A stretch of DNA of 64,000 bases from Samsoniella hepiali (taxonomy: Eukaryota > Ascomycota > Sordariomycetes > Hypocreales > Cordycipitaceae), in the NCBI GenBank assembly GCA_001455915.2, contig LNDK02000082.1, positions 124,001 to 188,000 of the forward strand. The letters are read 5' to 3'. The notes under the pieces are model-generated. The model worked only from the letters and a program-made list of their open reading frames with translations, made no database searches and had not been told where the DNA came from. Positions 42,850 to 56,000 of the stretch are shown in pieces (positions within the stretch are counted from its first letter, which is position 1; every line of letters begins with the position of its first letter). The translations under genes and the position numbers were made by a program.

Positions 42850-43677
42850 TTAATCCGCGTCGTGCATCTCCTCGTCCTCTTCAAGCATCTCAAACTCCTC
42901 AATCTCCTTTTGTCTCTCGTCGTCCTCCTTGGCATCCTCTGCTGCTTCAACGTCCATTCTTGCGCGTAACTCCCTGATGGCATTCAAATCCACCTCCGAT
43001 GCCGACCTGAGTTCTTGCTCCAATTGCTCCCGCAGGACCTTTTTCAGCTCCTCTGCCTCGGCATCCTGCTCCGCGAGGTGTTTCTCGCGCAGCTCCTCGA
43101 GCTCATCCTCTGTCATGCCAGACTCCTCCAAGATTGCCATGGCGTCCTCGTCCTCGTCGTCGCTTTCCGTCGTCTCTGGCAGCAAGAACCTAGCCCTGGC
43201 CGCGTTTTCAAAGGCAAACTCCTCGGGCCTGCGGGACTCGGCCACGAGGCCCGCCGCGGCCGCCACGGCGTCATCTTCGTAGTCGTCGTCAATGGCATAC
43301 ACGTCGCTGGTGTCAAAGGTCCACCACCCCATGGTCACCGTCTCCAGCACGCCGTAGCTGAGCGTGTCGGTGCGGTCGGGCGCCCAGTAGGCGCGCACCA
43401 CCTCGGCGATGGAGCCGAGGCCGGTCATGGCCTTGATGGTGCGGACGAGCACATCCCGTGGCGGGCGGCCGCACACCTTGTCAAACTGAATGTCGTCGAG
43501 GGAGTCTGGGTAGGCAATCGCCTTGCCGTAGAGGTCGAGGCGGCTGAGGAACAGCCAGCGTTCCGCCTTGGTGAGGTGGTCGTTGTGCTTGCCCGCCTTC
43601 TCGCAGAGACGGCGCGAAATCACGGGCCGCGAAAGACCAAAGTGCTGCTGCGACAGGGTGTTTCCGTCGCCAGACAT
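42850..43677 (-). CDS. Acidic coiled-coil protein of unknown function
   Basis: Single exon, 275 residues, ATG at 43677-43675. The first 130 residues look folded (SRPVISRRLCEKAGKHNDHL, then AERWLFLSRLDLYGKAIAYP). The rest is strongly acidic and helical (TEDELEELREKHLAEQDAEA, ending EFEMLEEDEEMHDAD), predicting a long coiled coil with an acidic tail. I do not recognise a family. No signal peptide or membrane helix is present, so a nuclear or cytosolic location is likely. GC-rich codon use equals that of the neighbours, which supports a real gene. Confidence 0.8.
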   Translation of the reverse strand: MSGDGNTLSQQHFGLSRPVISRRLCEKAGKHNDHLTKAERWLFLSRLDLYGKAIAYPDSLDDIQFDKVCGRPPRDVLVRTIKAMTGLGSIAEVVRAYWAPDRTDTLSYGVLETVTMGWWTFDTSDVYAIDDDYEDDAVAAAAGLVAESRRPEEFAFENAARARFLLPETTESDDEDEDAMAILEESGMTEDELEELREKHLAEQDAEAEELKKVLREQLEQELRSASEVDLNAIRELRARMDVEAAEDAKEDDERQKEIEEFEMLEEDEEMHDAD

Positions 43678-44090
43678 ATTGCTGAATTGTTGTCCTAGTG
43701 TTGTTGTGAGAGCAAATCGATCTGCCGCTTTGTGATGTGAGGGGCGGTGGAGGCTAATTGACCGTCACGCAGGTAGCGGCACTACGAAAATTTATCAAGG
43801 CAAAGCAAACAAGAAACCCGCCAGCGAAATGATCGCACCATGTCAATTTCTCTGTTATCAAAAAGACGTCGCATAATTATCGTAGTTTTGAGGTCCTTGA
43901 GGATTGATATTATTATTACGTTTACTGTCTCTAATAATTATGCTACGAAGAAAAGGTAGAGCGCGAAAGGATTTTATTTACTGAAAGCCTAAAAATAATA
44001 TCGCTTATTCTGAAATGTATTGTCTTTGTTCTATCATGATATCGCTCGTCTCTGTCATCTTTCTAATGTCCAAAAAAAAATCGCCGTCAA
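43678..44090. other. Intergenic, partly AT-rich
   Basis: Promoter of the acidic protein gene, then the 3' flank of the HET gene. 43860-44010 is AT-rich. No gene is seen. Confidence 0.4.
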
Positions 44091-46328
44091 CTATGTCAGT
44101 AATAGACTGACATGTTCAACCGTCATGTTCTCCCAGGCCTCGAGCCATATTCTCCCAAGCGCCTTCCGGTACACTTTGTCGTCCTTTGTCCTTCCGATCC
44201 AAAGCACATTCACAAACTTGTACCAGCCGTTGCCATTTCTGATCTCGTCTCGGTCTTCTGCTTCCGTTGTCAAGGAGTGATTCTTGGCGGCCTTGGCCGT
44301 GATCTCGGCCTCCGAAATAGCAATGACTTCTTGTTCCTCTTCGTATTCGGGCAACCTACTCCCCGGCTGCATGTTCAAGCGTACCCGTCCGATCCAAGTC
44401 CCGTCTGCCACATTCACAATCTCCATCTCGGGCACCAACGCCTCGTCTAGCAGCTTTTTGTTGGAAGCGTCACGCTCCTCCGCCGTTCCCCGAAACTGGA
44501 AACGCACGCGCGCCAATTTGCCTTCGAATAGCAGGTGGGGATAGTAAGAGGCCTTGTTGATGTTGGGAAGGCGTTTATCTGTCGGGATGGGGTAGCTGAA
44601 CTTTGGGGGAGGCTGGACATGTCTGAAGAGTGACGATTGGTAGTATGGCGGCTCGGGCTCATTGGTATGCTTGGTCCAGTTGTCAGGTGTGGCAGTCTCT
44701 GGCTTCTCAAAGTGTTTGCGGACTTTATGGTACGAGTTTTCCACATCTTCCCATTCCTCTGTGTCCTTGTTCTGCTTTTTCCACATTACAAGCGGATATA
44801 CCAACAATTTTGGCTGTGGGTACGTATAATCGGCCCGCCAGAAGTTCTGGAGATGCAGCCCGTGATGCGATATCCACGACCAGCTTGGAAACTCGTGGTT
44901 CGTCCCCGCCCAGTCCAAGCCGGAACGCGGCTTTGCTCCTCTTCGTCGGTGCTGCCACAGCAGTGCAATGTCGAAAATAAACTCGGGAACCCCAAATAAG
45001 AACTCACTGGAAAGACATTGCCTCATGGGTGCCACGATTCCCTCAAAGGCATTGAGCGTATCCTCGGACATTGTCAGCCGGCGGGCCGCGTACGCTGAAG
45101 CGAGGCTGGAGTACTGAGACATGTCCGGCCAGTCGGGAATGGATAATTTATCGGATTCCTCAGCGGATCCAGGTTGGCTCTCCATCTCAGAGATCATCTC
45201 CAAGTCTTCCGACCACTGTGCGACAGGACACGCCCACGAGGCAACAAAGCTCAGGCAAAGAAGCCGCTTGGACAACACCGTTTCCTGCAAAGTCCAGGCT
45301 CTCTTAGTCCATGTGCTAGGTGCATGCGTAACGGGCGGAAGCCCGATCGCACCCTGTGACGCTTTTATCAATGTCTGGCACGGCAGGTGGACAAAAGGCG
45401 ACGGGCCAGAATTTGATCTGCTGCCCTGAGAGACCCGCGGAATGCCCGCATTGGCGCCCTCCGACGTCAACGCAACGAGCGTCAGATACGCATTGGCATA
45501 TATCGAGCTCATTGCTTTGATCTGCTCCATTTTGGACTCTACATCATCCTGGACAATGCACATGCTGTCGACCCAGAGGTATCGAATGCCGATACTAGCG
45601 CAAAGACGGACCGCGTCGTGTATCGTAGCGGGCAGCTCCAGGGAACCGCCTTTTAGAAATGCGCCGGGCAGCCGAAGGAAGGTGATGTTTGCCTTTTTCG
45701 CCATGGGCACCTCGGCGGTGCCCCAGACATAGCTCAGCGCAGCGTAACGGACAGGCTCATTCGGCGTGACGATACACAGATCCTCGACGTCGATCAGGCT
45801 GAGGCGTGCCTCGGGCAGCAAAAGGTCCTTGTTTCTTCCCGAACAGGTCGATGCATGATGCTTGTCGCATCGCTCGATCCAGCGCCGGATCAGGCTGACA
45901 TTGTAGCCATCCAAATCGTACGGTCGACCCCGCCCTGTGATGGACTTGGCTAGGATAGGATTCGTCGATAGCAGCGTTTCCAATCTCAAGCTGATAAATT
46001 GGGCTCGCCGCTGCGCAGGATCCTCGTTCTTGCCATCAATATTTCCCCAAGCAACGGTGAGTAGCGGCTGTTTGAGGCGAAAGTGTGCGCTCACACCATG
46101 AACCTTTCCGTGCTGCTCCTGGAGGTCTGCATGGCTGCAGCAGCCCAAAATATAGTGACAGCTTTTGCAGCCGGTGGATAAACGAGCCTCGAGGTCGGCC
46201 GAGGTGCCCATGAAGAAGTCGATCTTTCCCTGGTACTGGCCGACTGTCCCTTGCGCTACGGCCGCTTCCCAGAGGAGCAAAGAGCCGCTCAGTACGAGAC
46301 ACTGCTGGCACGCCTTGAGTCGATCCAT
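44091..46328 (-). CDS. HET-domain protein (heterokaryon incompatibility type)
   Basis: Single exon, 745 residues, ATG at 46328-46326. The HET domain occupies about 194-330: RYAALSYVWG (194-203), LPATIHDAVRLCASIGIRYL then WVDSMCIVQDD (232-262), and MSSIYANAYLTLVAL (273-287) followed by ANAGIPRVS. These are the three blocks that define the family, which is related to TIR-like folds and triggers cell death after fusion of incompatible hyphae. The N-terminal 60 residues have paired Cys motifs (C7-x2-C10, C54-x2-C57). The C-terminal 400 residues are the usual variable region and lack repeats or a NACHT module. Most fungal genomes hold dozens of such genes; only a few are proven incompatibility genes. 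Confidence 0.93.
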   Translation of the reverse strand: MDRLKACQQCLVLSGSLLLWEAAVAQGTVGQYQGKIDFFMGTSADLEARLSTGCKSCHYILGCCSHADLQEQHGKVHGVSAHFRLKQPLLTVAWGNIDGKNEDPAQRRAQFISLRLETLLSTNPILAKSITGRGRPYDLDGYNVSLIRRWIERCDKHHASTCSGRNKDLLLPEARLSLIDVEDLCIVTPNEPVRYAALSYVWGTAEVPMAKKANITFLRLPGAFLKGGSLELPATIHDAVRLCASIGIRYLWVDSMCIVQDDVESKMEQIKAMSSIYANAYLTLVALTSEGANAGIPRVSQGSRSNSGPSPFVHLPCQTLIKASQGAIGLPPVTHAPSTWTKRAWTLQETVLSKRLLCLSFVASWACPVAQWSEDLEMISEMESQPGSAEESDKLSIPDWPDMSQYSSLASAYAARRLTMSEDTLNAFEGIVAPMRQCLSSEFLFGVPEFIFDIALLWQHRRRGAKPRSGLDWAGTNHEFPSWSWISHHGLHLQNFWRADYTYPQPKLLVYPLVMWKKQNKDTEEWEDVENSYHKVRKHFEKPETATPDNWTKHTNEPEPPYYQSSLFRHVQPPPKFSYPIPTDKRLPNINKASYYPHLLFEGKLARVRFQFRGTAEERDASNKKLLDEALVPEMEIVNVADGTWIGRVRLNMQPGSRLPEYEEEQEVIAISEAEITAKAAKNHSLTTEAEDRDEIRNGNGWYKFVNVLWIGRTKDDKVYRKALGRIWLEAWENMTVEHVSLLLT

Positions 46329-46889
46329 TCCAGGCTAGAAGATTCCGTGGTAGGTTTCTGGTCGAGGAAAATGGGAGTGTCGTGATCATGTGCTCAACGG
46401 GAGTGGCTGAAAGAGGGCTGACGGAGGGCTGAATGTGACAGTGGGGCTACTGGACGCGGGGAAGAATATTTGAGGTGAGATAAAAATATTCTTTAGCATG
46501 TATAGTTATTGATTCTCGTATTTCTCTCATGAATTCCCGCGGAGTAATGACATCCTTTTGTTGTGCACATGGCCAAGTCATGTCATAGGAGTGTCCTGCA
46601 TTTGCAGGTGTGTTGGATTTGCATTCTGATAGCCTCAAGCATCCCAACAAATCGTATATGGAGCGTGAAACACCCGATGGCTTGATGATTCAAATTATCT
46701 CGAAGAAATTATACTCTTTGCAATACTCATCTACCGCTTCGGGAGCAACTGTCCGTCAAACTGAGCCTGGTGTTCTCGCCGTTCTCGCTACCCTGGAACG
46801 ACAGAGGAGCTTCCAAGCAGTCAAGTATACGTACAAGTCAACTACGTTTTCAAATTCTCGGTTTTCCTTGTTGTATTACAGTTCCTCTA

Positions 46890-47009
46890 GCATACGAGCT
46901 CTACACAGTTCAGCAGTCAAAATACTCGAGTCTCGCCGAAGCCCTCGAACAACGCGGTGAGCGAAAAGCAGATGTGTTCGTAAACCCACATCTGATTGCC
47001 ATCATGTGA
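46890..47009 (+). pseudogene. Possible orphan exon or gene relic
   Basis: After an acceptor-like TTGTATTACAG the frame reads VPLAYELYTVQQSKYSSLAE and ALEQRGERKADVFVNPHLI, then a stop at 47009. The composition is protein-like, unlike the surroundings, but no upstream exon is found. I do not recognise the family. Confidence 0.25.
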
Positions 47010-50000
47010 CTCTTCCGGGATCAAAAACATTGAATTTCCATGACAAGGGTGGAAAATGAATGAGTTCCAATTACATTAGAAGCCTGGGGCGGGATGATGG
47101 CCTGGACAAGTTTCTCGGTGACTGTCAGAGGATGCCAAGATGCATCAGTAAATAGTGTAAACTGCAGAATGGACTTTCAACTGTCCGTCCTTGTGCTCAG
47201 CAGCAAGCAGTAGTTTCAACCTTTATAAATCTAATTACTTCACCAAGGGAAATAACTTGACCAAGTAATCACATCTGCCCGTTGCAAAAAGACCTTCTGG
47301 CAACCACGCCACCTCCAATCTAACCTTTCATGTTGCCTGGGCTATCCGCACAGAATAGACATATCTCTACAATTGGCCGAATGAAATACGCTCAATAGAC
47401 TTTCTACAGTGGAATACGTAATTACCGCAATTTCACGCTCGTTGCCCTTCTTCAGCTCCCGATTACCAGAAACACGACGATGTGCTAGCCAAACACCCGG
47501 CCCGGGACCAAGAGCGACCGACAAACTCCATCTCAAGGAGTTGAATGTCATTTCGCTTCGTGGATCCTAGGGCAGTGAAAAAGTTCCACCCTTGGCCTCC
47601 TTTTTCTGCACGAAAATGCCAAGGCCGCGAGCCCTTCAGACGCGGGGCAGGCATAATGAGCGCACAGCAAACAACGCGATTGTTCATCCTCTATGTTAAG
47701 ACAAGACAGCGTCATAGAGCTGTACGTTTTAGCTCAATACGTCAAAAATTCCAGAGTCCGCGGTGGGGGGAAGGGATTTTAGCGTTTTGCGTTGCGTTGG
47801 CAGAGGCGCGCCCGCCATTGTCAAGTCCCTCCCTTGCATCGGACGAACTACAAAGCATCTCGCGTCTATCTTTAGCCTCAGATTAGACTTCCTGCCAAGC
47901 CTAGTTTTCAACAGGTACGCGAGACACGCACGAAAAAGAAAAAAAGGGCAAAAGGTGCTACAGGTTTGTTCAGCAGGACTGGGGGGGCACGCGACTGGGA
48001 TGGCCAACGCCATAACCGCACACGAAAAAAAGCTCTCTCCCTTGAGTTGGGGGCGCGACCATCATCTGCGACACCAAATCGCGAACTTCTTCTTCTTGAC
48101 TAGAAGTCCCTCTTTTTGGGGGCCCTTTTTTGCTCGCGTCAGACCTCCCTTGTGCAACGTCTACACACCAAAGATACGAATAGATGGGAGGGGGTGACAA
48201 GCTCAATCTCGGTTACCAGACAAGTTCAACCCCCAAGTTGCCCGGACCACACCACCACAAAAGGCGAACGAGAGCGACGTTTGTCACACTTTCACGACGC
48301 GGGTGAGAGGTGGTGTGAGGGCAACACACGAAAAATGAGGCGTCGTGCGACTTCTTTCTCCCACACGTCTTTTTTTTCCTTTTTCTGGTCTCTTCTCGGG
48401 AGGCTCAAAAGGGCAAAGCAGCGGTTACTGGTCGTTCGTGATAGGCAACGTAAAATGAGCGTCGACCGGTCGTGCATCGTGAGCTTTTTGGTGTCACCCA
48501 ACCTGATCGCCGTCGGGAGGCCAGACTTGGGGCTATTCACCTCGGGTCCTAGAGGCGTGTCTCTCTTATTGTACAGCACGAGAGATCGCCAGAAAAGCAA
48601 TCATGCCACGCCCCCATTTGTGTAGCGTTACATAGAACCCGGCCCGCGATTTTTTCGAGGCGAGCGTGTGACGTCGGGAAGAGAGCAGCCCCCAAAAGGC
48701 GGCGGTTTGCCCAAAGCCGATATGTTGTCCGACCACAATGCAAGGCACCGACCGGGGCATTTTTGACCTTTGTCCCCCGGTGACAAAAAATAGAGGCCTC
48801 GCATACCTGTCGGGCACGGGTTGTGATCTGCATGCTTGTACTACGTAGTACAGTTTGCCCCCCCTCGCAGCCGCAATGAGGCTGCAGGCGAGAGAGAAAA
48901 AAAACATCATGCAAAATGTAGCCATAACGGGGCAAGTACACTTGGTTGGTGGGAGGAGGAACGAACGGCAGATGGCCGTTTGCCGTATTAGATGCTAGTT
49001 GTTGCAGCCATGTCACCGAGAGACTGGAATAGGCCCTAAACTAACGGCAGACGCCGCTCGAGTTCAGCAAGCCTCGTAATTGGCAGCGTCGTCTACGTGT
49101 ACCTGCAAGCCACCGCAAATCATTCACTTGGTAATAAGAGCCATCTCAAAGAAGCAGGCAGGGCGAGTGTGGGCGCTGAATGGGCTGCCATGTGTCTTGG
49201 GCACCAACCAGCCCACACACTGTACGGGTGGAAAAAGAAACGACAACGCCTCTGTCAGTGGAAACTGGTTTAGCGCAGTCCCGAGAATGTGGTTAGTCAG
49301 TTTGGCCTGCAGGAAGCTGGCAGCACGCGGGCGAGCTAAGCCCAGTCAAGGCCTCGTAGGCGAGGATACATGACTCTCTGTACGGGAGGACTGGGTAGTT
49401 ACCGTTCAGTCGCTTCGGCGGATCGTCGTCGACCGTCGCAAAGTCCCCCGGCCGTTTGAAACTTGCTCAGATGGCGTCATGGAGTACAGAAGAAGGACAA
49501 GGTCTGATCTCTGCCGATTGACTTGTGGTCTGGTAGACGCAGCGCAACGTCGTGATACACGAACCATTTTGGCAGAGTTCGCAGCGCTGGGCCGCCTTGT
49601 ATGGGGCTCCTACTGGGTAGACGAGTGCAAAAAATGAGGCGTGCGCCTCCACAGCGTCGGGCAATTTTGCGGTCCCTAAACCTGGTGCAGATTCGCCAAT
49701 CGGAGGATGGGCTCAGCTTCTCTTTCTTTTTTTACGACGGGCGGAACCAGCGCCGTAATGATTTGTCAAAGCACAAAAGAGGAAAGAAAAAAGCCACTCT
49801 GCTGTGTCTCAGAAACTGGACACCGACCGGGAAGTGGGAAAAAGGGAAGGCGTCAAGCTTGCGGGAAGCCCCAGCGGGCTCATCTAGGCTAAAAAGAAGA
49901 GGGCGTGGCTGATTTTCACAGCTGAGTAGAGGGCAGGGCTGTCGACGTGATTGAATGCCTCGTACTCTGGACGCGGGGACGCCGGCGCAGCTGAAGATGC

Positions 50001-53000
50001 AGCCTTGATCAGAAGGGTGGCTTTGTTGGCGCACCATTCCTCTGCTCTATTATTACTGCGCGGGGGACCGAGCCACAGCCTCGAAAAATAGCAACTGTTT
50101 CTGGCGATTCACATTAACTGGTCAAATTGGACCCAGGTCGAGACCGCCTCCCAGGAACTGGCTTGTTGACAGCCGCTGCGAATCCTGCTCTGGTTGGTTG
50201 GGGAGCGCATTTTTGCCTCGAACAATGTCACGGACAAGTGCCGAGAACGGAACGCTGCGAATCTTGTCAACAAGAGCCATAAATGAGCAAGGGTAATTGA
50301 GAGGGCGTGTCGTGAAAGATGCCTTGACTAAATGCGTGATGCTTTGCCGTAGAGTTGCAAATTTTTTCGAGACAGGGTCGCATCGGTTGGGGTCCAGACC
50401 GCGCCGACTTGATTCCTACTCGCCCGTTGCGCACTTGCAACAAAAAGGCCTCGAATTATTCTGACCAGGAGAACCCGGCTCGTCGTCGGTGAGTTGGCCA
50501 TCCAAACCAAGCATTAGTCTTGCACCCAAGGCCGGACGACACCCGAGGCTCACGGAAGTATCCGTCAATGACGCAAGGCCAGGTGACAGATTGGTGCTGC
50601 AGCCTCCTGCGGAGCAAAATGCGCGCGCAGGAATATCAAGAACAAGGGCCGCCCAGCGCTTCGCTCCCACCCCTGGTCCTGCTTCGTTGGTGGTGGTGAT
50701 TTCAGGGGAGATGCCTGTCAGTTTATGCTCTATCTCGTTAGGCAGCCAGAGCAGGGCGCCAAAAACTAGCCTAGCTCGCACCCGGCGGGTTGGTAAAGGG
50801 CTTGGGCTGGGCGCATCGGTGAGGGCGGCCCTGAGCATAGATGCTGAGCGATTTGCACCAGGTCCCCGGACTTGTTTTACAGTCTATTTCGTGTTGCCTG
50901 TCGGACACGCCGTGGGCAGGCCATGCTGCTTCTTTCTTCCGAGTTCGCTTCTGCTCTTCCCGTTGTTGCCATCTCCTCCGAGCCTTGGGGGTCCCTCCCC
51001 TCTGTCTTGTGATTGCGACGGAGGTAGTAGAACCTGGGGGCGGCGGGACGCTAAGCGTGTGGCCAGGGTTTGGCTGCAGTGCCACGCCAGCCAGTAAGGC
51101 AAAGAGATGCCAACCGGTGGGATTGACTCGCGACGTGCAGCAGAGATACGCGGCGGTGGGATGTGTGTAAGTGAGCAAAGCCGGCCCGAGACATGGCATC
51201 TTCCGATGGCCGGCGCAGTAAGGGGGCAATGAAAATCATGAGAAAAACGCCCGCGTCATGACCACGAGGCTGGGCAGGACAAGCAGCGAGCCAAAACGAG
51301 GCCAGGTCGAAAAGAGAAGCCAGCTCCGAAGGAAAAACGCTTCAATGTAACACGCCCCCGCCAACCACGATGGCTGCAAGTCGCAGGCGAGGCGGAGACG
51401 TAGCCAATCTCACTAATCGCGTGCAGGAGGAGTAGCGTAGCGGGGAGGAAAGATGCTGATAGCGCCGCCGTGTTTTCTTTCTTCTTTCTTCTTTTTTTTC
51501 CCGCCTCGTGCAGTAGCTTGCCCTACGCAGGGGGTGGTCTGGTCGAAGGAACTTGCCGTGGTCCAATGTCTCAGGTCGATGCATGTCATGATGGCCAACG
51601 GAGCTAGATGGAAAGGAGTTTGCTTCTGCTGCTGTTAGTCGCAGCCCGAAGCCGGCGAAGGAGCTTGTACTAGTTATGCTGCAGGTTGTTGTGTGAACTA
51701 GTGCCGCCCAGAAACTGCCGTGTTACTCCGTAGTTTGTTATAGCCAGCCAAGAAAATGTGTAGATTAGAGAAAAAGTACACGGGGAAGCTGTATTCCTTC
51801 TTCCGTATCAGGGAGAGGGCCAGCCACAGTGGGCGAGTGGCTGCTTCGTCACACGTGGTCGTGGGTTTTGTTCCAACTGCCTCCTCTTTTTTTTTTTGTT
51901 TCCGTGGCGGAGAGGCGGCGCTGTCGTCGCAAACGCCATGGAGAAATCAGGATCACTGTGGCTACCCGAACTGCTGGAAAGGGGCGCAGGGCCAGGCTTC
52001 TCGGCCATACTGGTTTAAAGTGCTTGCTTTGTATCCAAGCGATGGCGGGCGGGACGTGGGCTGGCCTCGATCAGTCCTTTCGGCGGTTGAAACACGAGGA
52101 CAGGAGCCCCCAAAATACTGATAGCTCATATTCCGCTTTCCAAAGAGCCAACCTCGAGATTTTTCCACGACAGCCACTGAAGCCATTTTGCTGTGGGTTT
52201 GCTATTTGGAATTCGTCACTGTCAGGCCATTGCTAGTTTAGCATTCAATACTATGTGATGATGAGAATGCCCCAAAACGGCTACAGCCTGAGAAGTTAAC
52301 TACTCGTAGTCAAGAAACATGCGCGTTGCTCCGTACTCGGCGAAATCAATCTTACGATATCAGGACTTGTGCAAATCAGAGATGACAACATTGAGCCAGT
52401 GATGACGTTGGCGCTTGCTTCATCTCCCACGTTTTTGGGCTTGGTGTCTCTGCCACTGAGACCACGGGAGAGCCGTCTGAGATCTTTCCCCTACCAAGAG
52501 AACTTCTAGACGATGGCCTAGAACTCGAAAGCTTTCTAGGCTAATGCGCCGCTAGCTGCGGTGGACTAGCCTGGCCCCCCCAAGACAACGCCGCGCCAGT
52601 CCAGGGCAAAGGGCCCGTGACCGGGGGGAGTTATCAGTAGGGGGAACGAAAGCTGTTTCTTGTCTGTCCCCCGGGGGTCATTCGGATGGTCTTCCAGCGT
52701 CACTTTTTGGCCCCCTACATGTGGGAAAAAGGTGAGGCGTCCGCCGACAGGGGAGGGGAGGGGGCGTGTGGATTGAGGCAAGACGCTGGGAAATACCAGA
52801 CGATTGCCTTTTTCTACCCATGCCGCCCATGCCATGTGCAGGAGAAGAGGACCACCAGCTCGTGAATTGTGGACAAAGAGCAACACTGGGTGGTGTGCCC
52901 TCTGTTGTTTTTCGCCGGGCAACTCCATCCGCATGCCGCGGCACGCGCTCCCCGTTTCCCACAGCTCCAATGCAGGGCCCGACAAAAGCGTAGAGAAATT

Positions 53001-56000
53001 TTGCTTTTTTTTGTGTGTATTTTGTCAAACGTCTTTCCGCTATCCTATTGTTGTGTACCTCGTTTTATTATTGTCGTATGCAACAAGTTGTCGTAATGAC
53101 TCGCCCGGCAGTCGTGGGGGGGCGGCGGCGGCGCCATCCTCAACTCACCCCCAGTCTGTGCAGCCATGATGCGGGCTTGCAAGCCCAAATGACAAGCCAC
53201 CGGCGGGACGCCAGCAGCACGGACCTGGCCTTGCAAGACTTGTGAACAGGAAAAGGCACGATTTGACTCGTTGTCAGTGTTCTGTGTAGATGGCGTTGTG
53301 TGTTGTTGGTAGTTGTCTTGAAGTAAGAGCCATTCACGTCCACAGTGAGAGCACAATCAACTCTCAGGCGAGCGCCATGCGAAAAAGAAGCGCTATCCCT
53401 GCCCGTCTTTTCTTTTCTTTTTTTCCTTTTTGCGCCCCGCGCCTACTCCAGTTTTCGGGGCAGATGCTCCATCAAACCTGCCTGTGCGACGGAATTCGCC
53501 TAGAGACGAAGATGAAGACAAAAAGTGTCAACGAGGATGCAAGCGATTTTCAAAACAGAAATTGGGATAATCACTGCGTTGACTTGGCAAACTGCTACTC
53601 TCTTCATCCTTTGCATGGCTGCGCTTCTCGCTCGGCATTGGCATTGGCAAAAGCCCCCGCGCTGTCACAATAGGCTCTCCTCTCCCTTGCCCAGCCTTTT
53701 AATGCGATGTATCATGTATATCGCCACGTTTAACCATGCAAGGATCTCTGGAAAAGAACGTTGGTGGGCTGTTTTGCCAGGTATAATATGGCCACTTTGT
53801 CAAAAGACAATTGTTGATTGGATCGCGGAGTGGCTACTCCATGTCCGAACACAAGCCATCTCAGGAGATAATTTCCCATCGCAACTGTTCCATGATATAG
53901 CTCGCTGTGATCATTATTGCAGAAAAGACGGTTTTTTTTTTCCTTTCTTTCCTGCCGATCGTTCCCCCCTCCCCAGTTATCAACTCTGTGGTCCCGTTTG
54001 TGGCGCGATGCTGAAATAAATCAGTTCGTCTCGTATTTTCCCCGAGAGACACCTCCCGCCGCTGAGACATACGAAACCCACAGTCGAATGCAACTTGATG
54101 CACGGCGCGTGGCACTTGATCAAGATCATCTCTCGGGATCTTTGCCTCGTTTTCCCGGGTCCAGAAATAGAGACCGTTCGACATCTCGTCCGTTATGCAA
54201 CTAGCCCGTCCCTTTGCAGAGCATGGCTACATGACACAGCCATCAGCCGACATACGCTCGACGTGCTATAATGCACCCCCACGTTACGAAAAACTTGACA
54301 TCATTTTCTCACGCATATTACATGTCCCACAATGTCACATTTCTAATTGCATTCTTCCTCAAGGTCAGTCAGCTACCAAATTTGAGACAGCCGTTGAGAT
54401 GCTTGTACACGCGGAACTCGGGGTCCGGAAAAGCGCCACATTGTTGGTACGTCCAGAGGTGGTGCTCACAACGCAGAAACAACACTAGCATCAACTAAAA
54501 TAGAGTCCCACCAACGACAGCGTTGTCAACTGCCTAATAAACGGTAGGCCACCAAGGCCGCAAGCTAAGAGGCACCCACTGGAAGCGCTACCAGTAGGCT
54601 ACAGGTTGCTGAAGGCCAGGATTGGGAGGTCGGCAGGGGCAGAGCCACCGCGCTACGGTGATCCATCCAGTCTAGGGATAGAGGCGACAAAGTACAGCAT
54701 GCACCTTGTGCGTGGGTAACAGTGACACCAAGCCTTGGCGGTGATGACCGATTGATTACGAGATATGGAAATGATGGAGAGAAAGGGCAATGTATACACT
54801 GTTTTTCTCATTGAGAGATGGTGTATTACCTCGTGGATGTCGAGTAAAGTGAAGACGCGTCGCGGTGTTGTAGCCCTTGTGATGCCACCAAAGGCGCCAA
54901 TGGCACGATTTCATTCATCTTGGACTCCCTTGACCAAGGCGTCCAATTCAGAAAAGGACGTCTCTCGGCAAAAAACGGTGGCCATCACTCCCTGCCCCCT
55001 TGGCGCCACAACCGAGCCACGGCGTTGTTCAACAGGTGTCAAAGAAAAGCTCGTCGATGGCCAGCCCGCCCCCGATTCGCCGCGGCACTTTTACCAGGAT
55101 GTGTGATGAATAACAAGCCTGGACAAATTACACTCGCTACATGTAGACTACTCGACCTGAGACGAGACAATGGCGACCAATTTTAGCTCTGCAGCAGGCT
55201 TCCTTTTCTTTTTGTAGCCCAGTGACGGGACTTGACACTAGCTACAGCAGAGCAACTCCCCCGTCCGAACGAGACATCCAGGTGGTTTGACGGCGCCATG
55301 CTTCATCTGGCAAGCCGCTCCGATACGCTGGTACCAGTCAACATGGTTGCAGGGGGGGGCGACTTGGGCAAAGCGGCGAAATCAGTTTGGTTGATGCACA
55401 CACACGCATGGTCTGCTCGAGACACGCAACTGGTATTTAGTCCTGTATCTTTTGTACCTACGTTTTGTTTGTTTGCCGTGCTAATTAATCCCCCGTCATC
55501 TTTTTGTCCTGCTTGTCAGTACTGGCATTCATCTTTTGTTGCGCTCCAAGCCACACCACCACAGCCTTTTCATTGTGGACCGGGCCCGTCCACACACCCC
55601 CTCCCTCCCTTCCCTTGTCCAAGCCCCAACTGTTCCCTTTTCTTCATGTTCACTGGAATGCCGCCTCTTTGTCTAATTTCTCGATCTGGCCGTGGCTGCA
55701 GCTTTACAATGTCCAAATCGCGCGGGACGAAGCTCTTGGCTGCCCGTCCATCCCATGCTAGCCTAGTTCTTCCTCCCGTCTCTCTGTCTTGCCTTCTCTC
55801 TTTCCCTAACGCGGGCTCGATTTGCTCTCGTTGTCAAAAAGTGGACATCCTGGCCGGGACTGACCGGATCTGCGCTCGTTTTTTTTTTTCCTCACCAGTA
55901 ACAAATCTGGGCTGCTATGCCTCGTTCCTCGTCGCACCCCCCTCCCCCCTCGAGTCGTTAGCCACTTGGGGCAACTCCACTAACAAACCGCAACGGGCAC

